DNA of 64,000 nt from RPQJ01 sp963846315. Its GTDB lineage: Bacteria; Pseudomonadota; Gammaproteobacteria; Steroidobacterales; Steroidobacteraceae. This document shows positions 49,324 through 61,106 of the stretch, piece by piece (the stretch's first letter is position 1; every line of letters begins with the position of its first letter). The translations under genes and the position numbers were made by a program. The stretch covers positions 1-64,000 of the forward strand of contig CAWJVM010000017.1 of the NCBI GenBank assembly GCA_963846315.1, read 5' to 3'. The notes under the pieces are model-generated. The model worked only from the letters and a program-made list of their open reading frames with translations, did not search any database and was not told where the DNA came from.

Positions 49324-51891
49324 TCACTCACTGGGAGGCCGCACCTTGCGCGTCGGCGTCGCCGCATACGGATCGTCCGGCCAGTAGTGCTTCGGATAGC
49401 GACCCTTCAGCTCTTTCTTCACTTCGACGTAGCCGCGGGCCCAGAAGCTCGCCAGGTCGCGCGTCACCTGCACCGGGCGTCGCGCCGGCGAGAGCAGTTC
49501 GAGCGTCACCGGCACGCGGCCGCCGGCGAGACGCGGCGACTCCATCCAGCCGAACACTTCCTGCAACCTCACGGCCAGTGACGGCGCCGCGCCGGAATAG
49601 TCCACGGCAATCCGCGAACCACTCGGCACCGTCAGGTGCGTCGGGGCCCATTCTTCGAGGCGACGCTGCGCGTTCCAGTCGAGCAGGCCGTGCAGCGCAC
49701 CGCGCAGATCGACACGCGCGAGGTGGTCGCGGCGAGTCACGCCGTCAAGCCACGGCGCCAGCCAGACTTCGAGCGTTGCGAGCAAGGCGGCGTCAGACAC
49801 CTCGGGCCATTCGGCCGCCTGCTCCGGCGTCGTCGCGCTGTTGCGGATCAACGTGACCCGTGCCCGCCACTGCTGCAGATCCCTGGTCCACGGCAAGCAG
49901 TCGAGTCCGAGTTCGCGGATGCCGGCGAGCATCGCTGCGCGGGTATCGGCTTCGACTCCAGCGCGCAATGGACGTTCTTCGAGCACCAGCGCACCCAGGC
50001 GCTGCACCCGACGCGCAATCACGGCGCCCGTCCGGGGGTCCCAGGCCACTTCGTCCTGCACCTTGATGAGCGAGCCGAAATGCCGCTCCAGCAGCGCGCG
50101 GTCGAGCGGTGCCGCAAGGTACAGTTTCGCTTCGCGTTCACCGGCATCGATCTCGGCGGCGACGATGAATTCACTGCGGGCAAGTGCCGACGGACCCGGC
50201 AGGACCGCGCCGCGACCCAGGCTCAACAGGTAGCGTCCGCCCTCGCCGCCTCGTGCCATGCCGATCCGATCGGGGTAGGCGAACGCCAGCAATACCCCAA
50301 CGGCCTCATCGCGCGCGAGCGGCGCCTGATCCGGGTTGCGGGTCGAAAGGTCGCGGCTGACGCGCCGGGCAAGCAATTCACTCGAGCGTCGCACTTGCTG
50401 CAAGGCCCGGCCATCAACCGCGAAGCCCGCGGGTGCCGGAGCGCCGCGCAGGACATCGACGCGATGTCGCAGGTCAGGGTCACGTGCCATGCCCTGTGCA
50501 CGCAGCGGATCGCGCTCACTGACGAGGCCCGCGATGTCGCAGGCCAGGTCGGCAAGGCCCAGCGCCGCACTGCGTTCGATCATGTGGGCGAGACGCGGGT
50601 GCGTGCCGAGACTGGCCATGCGGCGCCCGATCGGGGTGGCCTGCCCGCGCTCGTCGATCGCTTCGAGCCGCTGCAACAGTTCTCCGGCCTGGGTCATCGT
50701 CGCGAGCGGCGGCGGATCGAGCCAGGCCAGGGAGTGCGGATCACTCGCACCCCAGCACGCGAGCTCCAGCGCGAGCGGCGCGAGGTCGGCCTCGAGGATT
50801 TCCGGGGTGGACTGCGCCGACAGCGCAACCTGCGCCGACTCGGACCACAGCCGATAGCACACGCCGGGAGCCGTGCGTCCCGCCCGGCCGCGACGCTGAT
50901 CGGCTGAAGCGCGGGAAATCGCAACGGTTTCGAGGCGACTCATCCCGCTGCTGGGGTCGAAGCGTTGCCGGCGCTCGAGGCCGGCATCGACGACGATGCG
51001 CACGCCTTCGATGGTGAGGCTCGTTTCAGCAAGATTTGTCGCGACCACGACTTTGCGGCGCCCCGCAGTCGCGGGACGCAGCGCCGCGTCCTGTGTCGCG
51101 GCGTCGAGATCGCCGTACAGCGGCAATACCTGCAGCGACGGATCGCCCGCCCCGGCGGCGATGGCATCGCAACAGCGCCGGATCTCCGCGGCCCCCGGCA
51201 GGAAGACCAGCACGTCGCCCGGATCGGACTCCAGCGCACGCAGGACGACGCGAGCGGCGCGCTGCTCGATGGGTTCGGGCCAGCGGTTCACGCCGACGGG
51301 CGCCGGAGCCGAGTACTGGGTGGTGACGTCGAACGCCCGTCCTTCCGATCGCACGGAGCCTGCATCGCCGAGCACCGCTGCCACCGCGGCACCGTCCAGC
51401 GTGGCCGACATGACGAGCAGCCGCAGGTCGTCGCGCAGGTGGTGCTGCGCATCGAGTGCGAGCGCAAGGCCCAGGTCCGACTGCAGGTTGCGCTCGTGGA
51501 ACTCATCGAAGATCACGCAGCCGACGTCCTCGAGCGCAGGATCGTTCTGCAGCCGGCGCGCGAGAATGCCCTCGGTGACCACTTCGATTCGAGTCGCGGC
51601 ACTGACACGCGTTTCGAGCCGCGTGCGGTAGCCGACGAGCTGTCCCGGCTCGGAGCCTGCAATCTGGGCCAATCGCCGTGCAACTGCGCGCGCGGCGATC
51701 CGGCGCGGCTGCAGCATGACGATGCGCTGGCCGGCGCCGAGCCAGGGCTCGTCCAGCAAAGCGAGCGGGACGACCGTGCTCTTGCCCGCGCCTGGGGGCG
51801 CCACCAGCACCGCATTGCGATGCGCACGCAACGCCGACCGGAGGGCCGGCAGCGCGTCGAGGATCGGGGTGGCGGGCAGTGAACAGCTCAA
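49324..51891 (-). CDS. hrpB: ATP-dependent RNA helicase HrpB
   Basis: An 855-residue DExH helicase (E. coli HrpB is about 820). Start at TTG 51891. Motifs: I APPGAGKSTVVPLALL, Ia QPRRIAARAVARRLA, II FDEFHERNLQSDL (DEFH), III VMSATLDG, IV VLVFLPGAAEIRRC, V VATNLAETSLTIEGV, VI QRRGRAGRTAPGVCYRLW. The characteristic C-terminal HrpB region is complete, ending PKHYWPDDPYAATPTRK. Its cellular role is not established in any organism I know of; relatives (HrpA) act on stalled ribosomes. It is divergent from the DUF456 gene. Confidence 0.95.
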   Translation of the reverse strand: MSCSLPATPILDALPALRSALRAHRNAVLVAPPGAGKSTVVPLALLDEPWLGAGQRIVMLQPRRIAARAVARRLAQIAGSEPGQLVGYRTRLETRVSAATRIEVVTEGILARRLQNDPALEDVGCVIFDEFHERNLQSDLGLALALDAQHHLRDDLRLLVMSATLDGAAVAAVLGDAGSVRSEGRAFDVTTQYSAPAPVGVNRWPEPIEQRAARVVLRALESDPGDVLVFLPGAAEIRRCCDAIAAGAGDPSLQVLPLYGDLDAATQDAALRPATAGRRKVVVATNLAETSLTIEGVRIVVDAGLERRQRFDPSSGMSRLETVAISRASADQRRGRAGRTAPGVCYRLWSESAQVALSAQSTPEILEADLAPLALELACWGASDPHSLAWLDPPPLATMTQAGELLQRLEAIDERGQATPIGRRMASLGTHPRLAHMIERSAALGLADLACDIAGLVSERDPLRAQGMARDPDLRHRVDVLRGAPAPAGFAVDGRALQQVRRSSELLARRVSRDLSTRNPDQAPLARDEAVGVLLAFAYPDRIGMARGGEGGRYLLSLGRGAVLPGPSALARSEFIVAAEIDAGEREAKLYLAAPLDRALLERHFGSLIKVQDEVAWDPRTGAVIARRVQRLGALVLEERPLRAGVEADTRAAMLAGIRELGLDCLPWTRDLQQWRARVTLIRNSATTPEQAAEWPEVSDAALLATLEVWLAPWLDGVTRRDHLARVDLRGALHGLLDWNAQRRLEEWAPTHLTVPSGSRIAVDYSGAAPSLAVRLQEVFGWMESPRLAGGRVPVTLELLSPARRPVQVTRDLASFWARGYVEVKKELKGRYPKHYWPDDPYAATPTRKVRPPSE

Positions 51892-51941
51892 ACGACGGGC
51901 GTCCCTGTGACTAACGCGCCGGCAATGTGCATGATTGACCC

Positions 51942-52433
51942 ATGGAAGGGAACAGCGTGTGGATGTGGGGCCTCGCCGTGCTCATGGTGCTCGGCGGACT
52001 GGCGGGTGCCGTGCTGCCGGCGTTGCCGGGTGTACCGCTCGTGTTCGGCGGGCTGGTGGTGGCGGCGTGGGCCGACGACTTTCAGCGCGTCGGCTGGTTC
52101 ACGCTGACGTTGCTCGGCGTGCTGACCGTCGCCTCGTTCGCGATCGATTTCGCCGCGACCGCACTGGGCGCGAAACGCGTCGGGGCGTCGAGGCTTGCCG
52201 TCGTGGGCGCTGCGCTCGGCGCCGTGGGCGGCATCTTCCTTGGCATTCCCGGCCTCATCTTCGGCCCGTTCGTCGGTGCGGTGACCGGCGAAATGTTGTC
52301 GCACGGCGAGTGGCGCAAGGCCACGCAGGCGGGGCTCGCCACGTGGATGGGTCTGCTGTTCGGCACGCTGGCCAAGCTCGCGCTCGTGTTCACGATGCTC
52401 GGTATCTTTCTCTTCGCGTACCTGATCGGTTGA
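51942..52433 (+). CDS. DUF456 family membrane protein
   Basis: A 163-residue inner-membrane protein with about five hydrophobic helices. Small-residue-rich helices (GGLAGAVLPALPGVPLVFGG, AVVGAALGAVGGIFLGIPGL) with IFGPFVGAVTGEML match DUF456, a family of unknown function common in proteobacteria. Start at ATG 51942, with GAAGG-like sequence not clearly positioned; GTG 51957 is an alternative. It ends before the double-palindrome region that separates it from the convergent acs gene. Confidence 0.88.
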   Translation: MEGNSVWMWGLAVLMVLGGLAGAVLPALPGVPLVFGGLVVAAWADDFQRVGWFTLTLLGVLTVASFAIDFAATALGAKRVGASRLAVVGAALGAVGGIFLGIPGLIFGPFVGAVTGEMLSHGEWRKATQAGLATWMGLLFGTLAKLALVFTMLGIFLFAYLIG

Positions 52434-52489
52434 CCTTCGCCTTGCCTGGGCGACAGCTCGCTTCGCGCAGATCTCGAAGCAAGAAGGTG

Positions 52490-52626
52490 CTTGCGACAGC
52501 GCGACCGGCTTCCGTTGCCGCAGGGCGGACACGCCGTAAATGCGTCCCTGTAGGCTCGCGCGCGACGTCCATGTCGCGCGACGGTCCGCACTGCGGCACG
52601 GAAGCCGATCACGCTGTCGCCGCAAG
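52490..52626 (-). repeat. Large palindrome with conserved core (copy 2)
   Basis: Arms at 52490-52530 and 52584-52626 are complementary over about 41 bp with a few mismatches (right arm starts GTCCGCACTGCGGCACGGAA). The core between them, read on the minus strand, starts CCGTCGCGCGACATGGACGT and ends GACGCATTTACGGCGT. It is nearly identical to the core of copy 3, while the arms are unrelated to those of copies 1 and 3. Confidence 0.88.
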
Positions 52627-52792
52627 TTCGGTTGATGCATTTGAGATTCAACGGAACGCTTCGGGAACGCCCAGCGCAATTAGTCAAAGCGACAGCGGTC
52701 GGGATTGGCCGCGACGAGACGAAGCAAACGGTGGAGCGACCCAGCCCCGCATCGCGACGAAAGGTGACCGCGAACCGCTGCTGAATCTGTCT

Positions 52793-52921
52793 CGCGGCGG
52801 CGTGGGCAGTCCCCTGCAGTCTCGGGGGACCGTCGCGCGACATGGACGTCGCGCGCGAGCCTACAGGGACGTATTTACGGCGTGTCCCCCGAGACTGCAG
52901 GGGACTGCCCACGTCGCCGCG
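52793..52921 (+). repeat. Large palindrome with conserved core (copy 3)
   Basis: Arms at 52793-52829 and 52885-52921 are complementary over 37 bp, the inner 29 bp perfectly (CAGTCCCCTGCAGTCTCGGG and its complement). The core runs CCGTCGCGCGACATGGACGT, then CGCGCGCGAGCCTACAGG, ending GACGTATTTACGGCGTG. It has the same core as copy 2 in inverted orientation. Confidence 0.9.
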
Positions 52922-52956
52922 CAACTTAGCCGCGACGCACCGCGAATCGATGCGCG

Positions 52957-54900
<1,944 letters not shown>

Positions 54901-54946
54901 CGTCAGTCTCCCCTGCGCCCGGACAGTGGCCGGGACACGTTCACCG

Positions 54947-55367
54947 TCAATCGAGCGCGGCGCGCACGCGTGCAGCGTGTTCCGCGAGTACCTTGTGATC
55001 AGCCATGTCGCGCGCGTGGAACCGAAGGTCGAGACCCTCGTGGCGCGGCACGACGTGGAAATGAATGTGGAAGACGGATTGGCCGGCCGCGCTGCCGTTC
55101 AACTGCGCTATCAGGATGCCCGGCGCGTCGAACGCCTGTCTTGACGGCTTTCGCCACCCGTTGGGTGGTCAGGATCGTTGCGGCGAGCGCGTCTGGCGGC
55201 AGGTCGAGGATATTCTCGGCCGGCGCCTTCGGGATCACCAGCGTGTGGCCTTCCGCCTGCGGCATCACGTCCATGAAGGCGAGCGTGTGCTCGTCCTCGA
55301 AGACCTGGTGCGACGAAATCTCGCCACGCAGGATGCGCGCGAAGATGTTGTTGCTATCGTAAGCCAT
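54947..55367 (-). CDS. HIT family protein (histidine triad hydrolase), one frameshift
   Basis: About 140 residues. The N-terminal part, MAYDSNNIFARILRGEISSH followed by VFEDEHTLAFMDVMPQAEGH, is typical of HinT-like HIT proteins. After a single frameshift near 55137 the frame continues QLNGSAAGQSVFHIHFHVVP with the HxHxH triad and ends VRAALD at 54947. Such enzymes hydrolyse purine nucleoside phosphoramidates such as AMP-lysine. The frameshift is the first of the cluster at this end of the window and is likely an extra base in the sequence. Confidence 0.85.
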
Positions 55368-55465
55368 GATCGGTGGATCCCTGCTCCCCGGTCTACTGTG
55401 GCCGAGTATAGCGGCGGTCCGGCGACGCCCCGCCCGTCATTCGACCAAAGGATGAGACCGGTCGT

Positions 55466-56917
55466 TTACTGCCCGAAAACCCACTGCACGAGGGCCGCCT
55501 GGATCGCCTCGCCGGGACCTTGCGCGGCCGTGGGGTGATTGAGGATGACGACCGCGACGAAGGTCCGCCCGCTCGCGGCATTGACGAAACCCGCCAGCGC
55601 CGAGACCTCGTCGAGCGACCCGGTCTTCATGCGCAACCGGCCCTGCATTTCGGGCGCCTTGAACCGGCGCTTGAGGGTGCCGTCGGTGGCGGACAGCGGC
55701 AGCGACGCGGCGAACTCGGGCATGTACTGGCTGCGATAGGCGGCCAGCAACACCTCGGCCATCGTCGCGGCACTGATGCGTTCGTTGCGGGAGAGCCCCG
55801 ACCCGTTCTCGAGCACGAGGTCCGGTGTCGCGATGCCATGCTGTGCCAGGAACGCCATGACCGCATCGCGACCGGCGGCGGTCGTCGCTGGCCGACCCGG
55901 GTAGCGCTCGGCCCCCATCGTCAGGAACAGCGCGCGCGCCATCGAGTTGCTCGAGTACTTGTTGACCAGCCGGATCACCTCGGCCAGCGTCAGCGACTCA
56001 TGCGTGTACAGCAGCTTCGCATCCGCCGGCAGCGCACCGAGGCGCATGCCGCCGCCGATCGTCCCGCCCGACTGCTGCCAGAACGAGCGGAACAGGCCGT
56101 ACGCATAGTCGGGCGCCTTCATGACGGCACGCGGCACCGAAAACTGCCCGCACCCCGCCGCGTAGCGGCCTCCGAGTTCGATGCGGTTGCCGGTCGGACC
56201 TTCGGGCATCGCGACCACGATGCCGCCGGCACCGCGCTTGCACGCGCCCGCATCGAGGCGGACGTTGTTGTCGAGCGCCAGGTTCGACGGCCAGGGATTG
56301 GCACTGACGCGCACGGAACCCGTGGCCGCATCAGGTACGGCGTTGATCGTGACCGTCTGGAAATTCACCAGCAATGCGTCGGGCAGCACGTTGTAGGTGC
56401 GGTAGGGACGGTCGTCGAACGCGCCACGGTCGTCGCCTTGCGCGGCGAAAAAGCTGTTGTCGATGACGACGTCGCCCGCAATGCGGACGAGGCCGGCCTG
56501 GCGCAGGCCGCCCACGAAGGCCCACCAGCGCTCCTGCACCATGAACGGATCGCCGCCGCCGACCAGCACGAGGTTGCCTTCAAGCACCTGGTCGCGAATC
56601 GGGCCGGTGGCGTACGCGCGGGTCCGCCAAGTGTAGGCCGGCCCGAGCGTCTCGAGCGCGGAGTACGTCGTGACGACTTTCATCGTCGACGCCGGGTTGC
56701 GCGGCACGGTCGAGTTGAAACTGACCAGGGGCTCGTCGCGACCGACTTCGCGCACGAACACGCTGAGGCTGGTGCCCGGCACCTTCTGCCGCTTCATGGC
56801 CTGCTCCACTTCCGGCGGCAGGTAGTCGCGGTCGCGCGCGACGGCGACGCCCGGCGCATCGAGCAGCGCGGCGGTCAGCAGGCAGGACAACAGCAGGCGG
56901 GGCAGGATGGAGCGCAT
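55466..56917 (-). CDS. dacB: D-alanyl-D-alanine carboxypeptidase/endopeptidase (PBP4 type)
   Basis: A 483-residue penicillin-binding protein of the peptidase S13 family, with a signal peptide (MRSILPRLLLSCLLTAALLD). Active-site motifs are SxxK at S77-K80 (NPASTMKVV), SxN (KYSSNSMARALF) and KTG (RMKTGSLDE). It removes terminal D-Ala and cuts cross-links in peptidoglycan in the periplasm. Length matches E. coli DacB (477). Start chosen at ATG 56917; the frame is open far upstream but that part is not coding. It is divergent from the DUF502 gene. Confidence 0.93.
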   Translation of the reverse strand: MRSILPRLLLSCLLTAALLDAPGVAVARDRDYLPPEVEQAMKRQKVPGTSLSVFVREVGRDEPLVSFNSTVPRNPASTMKVVTTYSALETLGPAYTWRTRAYATGPIRDQVLEGNLVLVGGGDPFMVQERWWAFVGGLRQAGLVRIAGDVVIDNSFFAAQGDDRGAFDDRPYRTYNVLPDALLVNFQTVTINAVPDAATGSVRVSANPWPSNLALDNNVRLDAGACKRGAGGIVVAMPEGPTGNRIELGGRYAAGCGQFSVPRAVMKAPDYAYGLFRSFWQQSGGTIGGGMRLGALPADAKLLYTHESLTLAEVIRLVNKYSSNSMARALFLTMGAERYPGRPATTAAGRDAVMAFLAQHGIATPDLVLENGSGLSRNERISAATMAEVLLAAYRSQYMPEFAASLPLSATDGTLKRRFKAPEMQGRLRMKTGSLDEVSALAGFVNAASGRTFVAVVILNHPTAAQGPGEAIQAALVQWVFGQ

Positions 56918-57013
56918 CGAACTCGATTTCGTGGGCCCGTGAATCATAAGCGATGCGGTGGCGGCGCGCGGCGACGCTCTGCATACTCCCTGCCCGTCGA
57001 CAGCAGGAACACC

Positions 57014-57636
57014 ATGCGCAAGATCTGGAATACGGTGTTGAAAGGGCTCGTGGCGATCCTGCCGCTGGGCCTCACCGTGTACGTCGTCTACTGGCTCGCG
57101 GTCACCGCCGAGCGCTTGTTCTCCAGGGTCATCAAGCTGCTCGTCCCGGAGCCGTACTACTGGCCGGGCCTCGGACTGCTCATCGGACTGCTGGTGCTGT
57201 ACTTCGTCGGCCTCGCCGTCAACGCGTACTTCGTCGGCCGCGCACTGCGCATGTCGGATGCGTTGCTCGCGCGCATCCCGGTCGTAAAGACGATTTACCT
57301 GGCGATCCGCGACTTCATGCGGTTCTTCCCGTCGTCCGGACAGGGCAGCGACCTGCATCGCGTCGTGCTGGTGCAGTTCGGCCCGGGCAAGGTCATCGGC
57401 TTCGTCACCGCCGAATCGGACGAGATGCTGCGTCGCTCGACCCCGGCCGGCGACGACATGGTCGCCGTCTACCTGCCCATGAGTTACATGGTCGGCGGCT
57501 ACACGATTTTCCTGCCGCGGGAACTGGTCGAAACGACGTCGCTGTCGGTCGAGGAAGGCATGCGGATCGCGCTGATGGGCGGCGTACGCAGCAGCGCAAC
57601 GCCCGCACGCCGGATGCACCGCCCAGGAGCGACTGA
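57014..57636 (+). CDS. DUF502 family membrane protein, C-terminus affected by a frameshift
   Basis: About 207 residues. Two membrane helices (residues ~10-30 and 50-75) are followed by the DUF502 core: ARIPVVKTIYLAIRDFMRFF, VLVQFGPGKVIGFVTAE, VYLPMSYMVGGYTIFLPREL and LSVEEGMRIALMGG. In the sequence as given the frame runs on into the next gene. A one-base slip near 57600 instead leads to TPDAPPRSD and a TGA at 57634-57636, directly before a good GTG start, which is the likely real end. DUF502 proteins are inner-membrane proteins of unknown function. Start at ATG 57014. Confidence 0.82.
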
Positions 57637-57637
57637 C

Positions 57638-58297
57638 GTGCAGGCCGTGGTCATTCCCGTGACGCCGTTTGCGCAGAACTGTTCGCTGGTCTGGTGCCCG
57701 CGCACGCTGCAAGGTGCGGTGATCGACCCGGGTGGTGATCTCGAGAAGGTGCTCGCCGCGGCCAGCAAGCACGGCGTGAGACTGACGAAGATCCTGCTGA
57801 CCCACGCCCACATCGATCATGCGGGCGGCACGGCGCAGCTCGCGCGCGACCTGAGCCTGCCGATCATCGGCCCGCATCCGGGCGACCAGTTCTGGATCGA
57901 CGGCATCGCGGAGCAGGGTCGCCTGTTCGGTTTCGGGCAACTGTGAAAGCTTCGTGCCGGACCAGTGGCTCGACCAGGGCGACAAGGTCAAGGTGGGCGA
58001 CGTCGAGTTCGACGTGCAGCACTGCCCGGGGCACACGCCGGGCCACGTCACGTTCCATTGTGTCGCGGACAAGATCGCCTTCGTGGGCGACGTGCTGTTT
58101 GCCGGGTCGATCGGTCGCACGGATTTTCCCGGCGGCGACCACGACACGCTGATCCGCTCGATACGTGAACGGCTGTTTACAGCTCGGTGACGACGTGCGC
58201 TTCGTTCCCGGCCACGGGCCGATGTCGACGTTCGGGGACGAACGGCGGACGAATCCGTTCGTGAGCGATGCAGTCATGGCGTCCGCGGCGCGACTGA
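57638..58297 (+). CDS. MBL-fold metallo-hydrolase (glyoxalase II-like, YcbL group), frameshifted
   Basis: Starts at GTG 57638, eight bases after AGGAG, with VQAVVIPVTPFAQNCSLVWC. The zinc-binding signature HAHIDHAGG (HxHxDH) lies at ~57804. After a frameshift near 57945 the frame gives VQHCPGHTPGHVTFHCVADK (third metal histidine) and FVGDVLFAGSIGRTDFPGGD. A second shift near 58180 leads to DDVRFVPGHGPMSTFGDERR, with the last histidine. The pattern is that of YcbL-like enzymes, which hydrolyse glutathione thioesters. The exact C-terminus is uncertain; my end is approximate. All shifts are single extra bases. Confidence 0.8.
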
Positions 58298-58314
58298 GCC
58301 GCGGCCCGCCCGAG

Positions 58315-58694
58315 TCAGCCCGGCTTGTCGCCCTTGCGCCGGCCACGGCCCTTTCTGGACGCGCTGGTCGGTCTCGATCCAGCCGTCTATCGCCACACCC
58401 ATGTCGCGCGCACGTCGGGGCCCGGCGGCGACGGTCATCATGGTGCTGGTAGAGGCACGTACAGCTTTCGCTCGAGCAATTCTTGAGCGGCAGCGGCGGG
58501 GCCTCGCGCGACAGGAAAGCGCTGGCCCTCCAGCGCGCGCGCTTCACGGCAGCAATGGCGGCCTGCCTGGATGCGAGACTGCATGAAACGTCTGCGTCAT
58601 TTTTTTCGCCACGGGCATGTCCGGCTTCGTCAGCCGCGACAGGCTCGTCTCGCAGGAACATGCCCCGCGCACGGTCGAAAAAGGTGCTGGCCAC
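58315..58694 (-). CDS. Conserved hypothetical protein with Cys-rich motif, frameshifted
   Basis: About 125 residues spread over several frames. It starts MASTFFDRARGMFLRDE, then SRLTKPDMPVAKKMTQTFHA, then RFLSREAPPLPLKNCSSESC and TCLYQHHDDRR, and ends DMGVAIDGWIETDQRV with a basic tail stopping at 58315. The block FLSREAPPLPL-x-NC...CxCxYxHHDDRR is one I recall from many gammaproteobacterial proteins of unknown function. Three or four single-base shifts break it. It is convergent with the MBL-fold gene. Reconstruction is by eye, so exact joints are uncertain. Confidence 0.65.
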
Positions 58695-58830
58695 GACGGA
58701 TCCTCTTGAGTGTGGCTGGCAACACTAACCACGCAGGCCGCGACCCGGACGTGACCGGCGTCACGGAAACGCACTTGCCCGCTCCGATGCGGAAGCCGAC
58801 ACTTTCGGCCTGATCGGACGAGACCCCTGC

Positions 58831-60965
58831 ATGCCACCGACCCTGGAAACCCGTCGCACCCGAGTACCGCAGCTCACGGAACTGCCGTTCCATTCGATTT
58901 ACCGCCACGGCTTCGTCCGGGTCGCGGTGGCCACGCCCAGCGTCGAAGTGGCTTCTCCAGCCGCGAACGTCGTCGAAATGGTGCGGATTGCACGCGAAGC
59001 GGCGATCAAATCAGGCGATCCTGGTGGTATTCCCGGAGCTGGGAATTTCCGCGTATTCGAACGAGGACCTGTTCCAGCAGGACGCCCTGCTCGACGGCTC
59101 GGTCCACGCCCTCGCGACGCTGGTCGAGGCCAGCAAGGACATCGCAATCACCCTCGCCGTCGGCATTCCCGCTGCGGGTGGACGACCGGCTGTTCAACTG
59201 CGCCGTGGTCCTGCGCCGCGGACAGCTGCTGGGAGCCGTGCCCAAGAGCTACCTGCCGAACTACCGCGAGTTCTACGAGAAGCGGCAGTTCGCCCCGGCG
59301 GCACAGGCCCTCTCCACCTCGATCCGGTCTGCTCGGGCAGACGGTGCCCTTCGGCACTCGGCTCCTGTTCGAGGCGAAGAACGTGCCCGGCTTCGTGCTG
59401 GGCCTCGAAATCTGCGAGGACGTCTGGGCCCCGCTGCCGCCGAGCACCTACGCCGCACTGGCAGGGGCCACCGTCATCGCCAACCTGTCGGCGAGCGACG
59501 TCACCGTGGGCAAGGCCGATTACCGCCGCCTGCTCTGCGCCTCGCAATCGGCGAAGTGCGTCGCGGGGTATCTCTACTCGGCCGCGGGCCCGGGCGAATC
59601 GACGACTGACCTGGCCTGGGACGGCCACGCTCTCATTTATGAAAACGGCGCGCGACTGGCCGAATCGGTGCGCTTTCCGCTGCAGGGAGGCTTCATCACC
59701 GCGGACCTCGACCTCGACCACCTGCGCCAGGAGCGCATGCGGTGGACGACGTTCGGCGACTGCGTGCAGGCGCACCGCGCGCAACTCGAGGGGTACCAGC
59801 GCATCGAGATCGAGCTCGACGTGCCGGCCGATCACGTGCGACTCGATCGCCGCCTCGAACGCTTTCCCTACGTGCCCTCCGACCCGGCGCGCCGCGACGA
59901 GCGCTGTGCCGAGGTCTACGACATCCAGGTCGAGGCGCTGCGCAAGCGGCTCGCGGCCACGGGCTTGAAGCGTGTCGTCATCGGCATTTCCGGCGGCCTC
60001 GACTCGACCCAGGCTGCACTGGTGGCCGTGCGCGCCTTCGACCGGCTCGGCCTGCCGCGCACGCAACATCCTCGGCTACACGCTGCCGGGCTTCGGCACC
60101 AGCCGCCAGACGTTCGACAATGCGCATGCGCTGATGCTGGCGCTCGGCATCACGGCGGGCGAGATCGACATCCGCCCGTCGGCCGAGCTGATGCTGCAGC
60201 ACATCGGGCATCCCGCGGCGCAGGGCGAACCGCTGCACGACATCACCTACGAGAACGTGCAGGCCGGCGAACGCACCTCGCACCTGTTCCGGCTCGCCAA
60301 CCGGCACCACGCACTGGTGCTGGGCACGGGCGACCTGTCGGAGCTGGCGCTCGGCTTCACGACCTACGGCGTGGGCGACCACATGTCGCACTACAACGTG
60401 AATGCATCGGTGCCGAAGACGCTGATTCGCCACCTGATCCGCTGGCTGGTCGGCGCGCGGCAGTTCGATGCCGCGACGATCGACGTGCTGACGCGTATCG
60501 TCGAAACGCCGATCTCGCCGGAACTGGTGCCAGGCGCGGGCGACAAGCCCGAGCAATCGTCGGAGGCCGTCGTCGGTCCGTACGAACTGCAGGACTTCCA
60601 CCTCTATTACATCAGCCGTTTCGGCTACCGGCCGAGCAAGGTGGCGTACCTCGCGCATTGCGCCTGGGGCGACGCCGGCACGCGGCGCGTGGCCGGACAC
60701 GGTGCCGCTCGACGAGCGGCGTGAGTACGATCTCGCCACGATCACCGAGTGGCTCGAAGTGTTTCTCAAGCGCTTTTTCCAGGACAGCCAGTTCAAGCGC
60801 TCGGCCATGCCGAACGGCCCGAAGGTGGGCTCGGGCGGATCGCTCTCGCCGCGCGGCGACTGGCGCGCGCCGAGCGATTCGCCGGCGACGGTGTGGCTCG
60901 ATGAGCTGCGTGCGAACGTGCCGGCTTCGCTGCGAACGAAGTCGCGCGGATCCCGCCGGCGATAG
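58831..60965 (+). CDS. nadE: Glutamine-dependent NAD+ synthetase, frameshifted
   Basis: A two-domain enzyme of about 710 codons that amidates deamido-NAD using ammonia from glutamine. The N-terminal nitrilase domain has the triad E (VVFPELGISAYSN), K (VPKSYLPNYREF) and C (GLEICEDVWAPL). The synthetase domain has the P-loop VIGISGGLDSTQAAL, GYTLPGFGTSRQTFDNA and GTGDLSELALGFTTYG. Five frameshifts (near 59012, 59168, 59325, 60063 and 60690) break it; all five are explained by one added base, so the real gene is very probably intact. Start at ATG 58831. It belongs to the long glutaminase-containing NadE type rather than the short ammonia-dependent one. Confidence 0.9.
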
Positions 60966-61106
60966 GCATCACCCGGCGCACGCGCGCACATGTACAGCCG
61001 CGCCGTAGGAATTGCCCTCGGAGCGGATGGGTATTCGTACGATTGGTGAGCAGCGGACCGGGGCGAGATAGTCACCCACGGCGCGCGATGCGCGCAGGGG
61101 ACTGGA

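Larger units (their letters stand above)
52434..52956. other. 523-bp convergent spacer with two palindromic elements
   Basis: No gene. It holds two inverted copies of the palindromic element described at 19669, at 52490-52626 and 52793-52921, in opposite orientation. The 166 bp between them (52627-52792) shows nothing I recognise. The spacer separates the convergent DUF456 and acs genes, so the elements probably stop transcription from both sides. Confidence 0.7.

Noticed and set aside
52390..52599. Short open frames beginning MDVARE... in the 52.4-53.1 kb spacer
   Set aside because: They arise from the ATG inside the repeated core of the palindromes on both strands and have no ribosome site or conservation apart from the repeat.
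57014..57946. A genuine fusion of DUF502 with an MBL-fold hydrolase
   Set aside because: The joint lacks linker character, a TGA and a GTG with ribosome site lie there in the neighbouring frame, and this region is full of single-base errors. Two adjacent genes are more likely.
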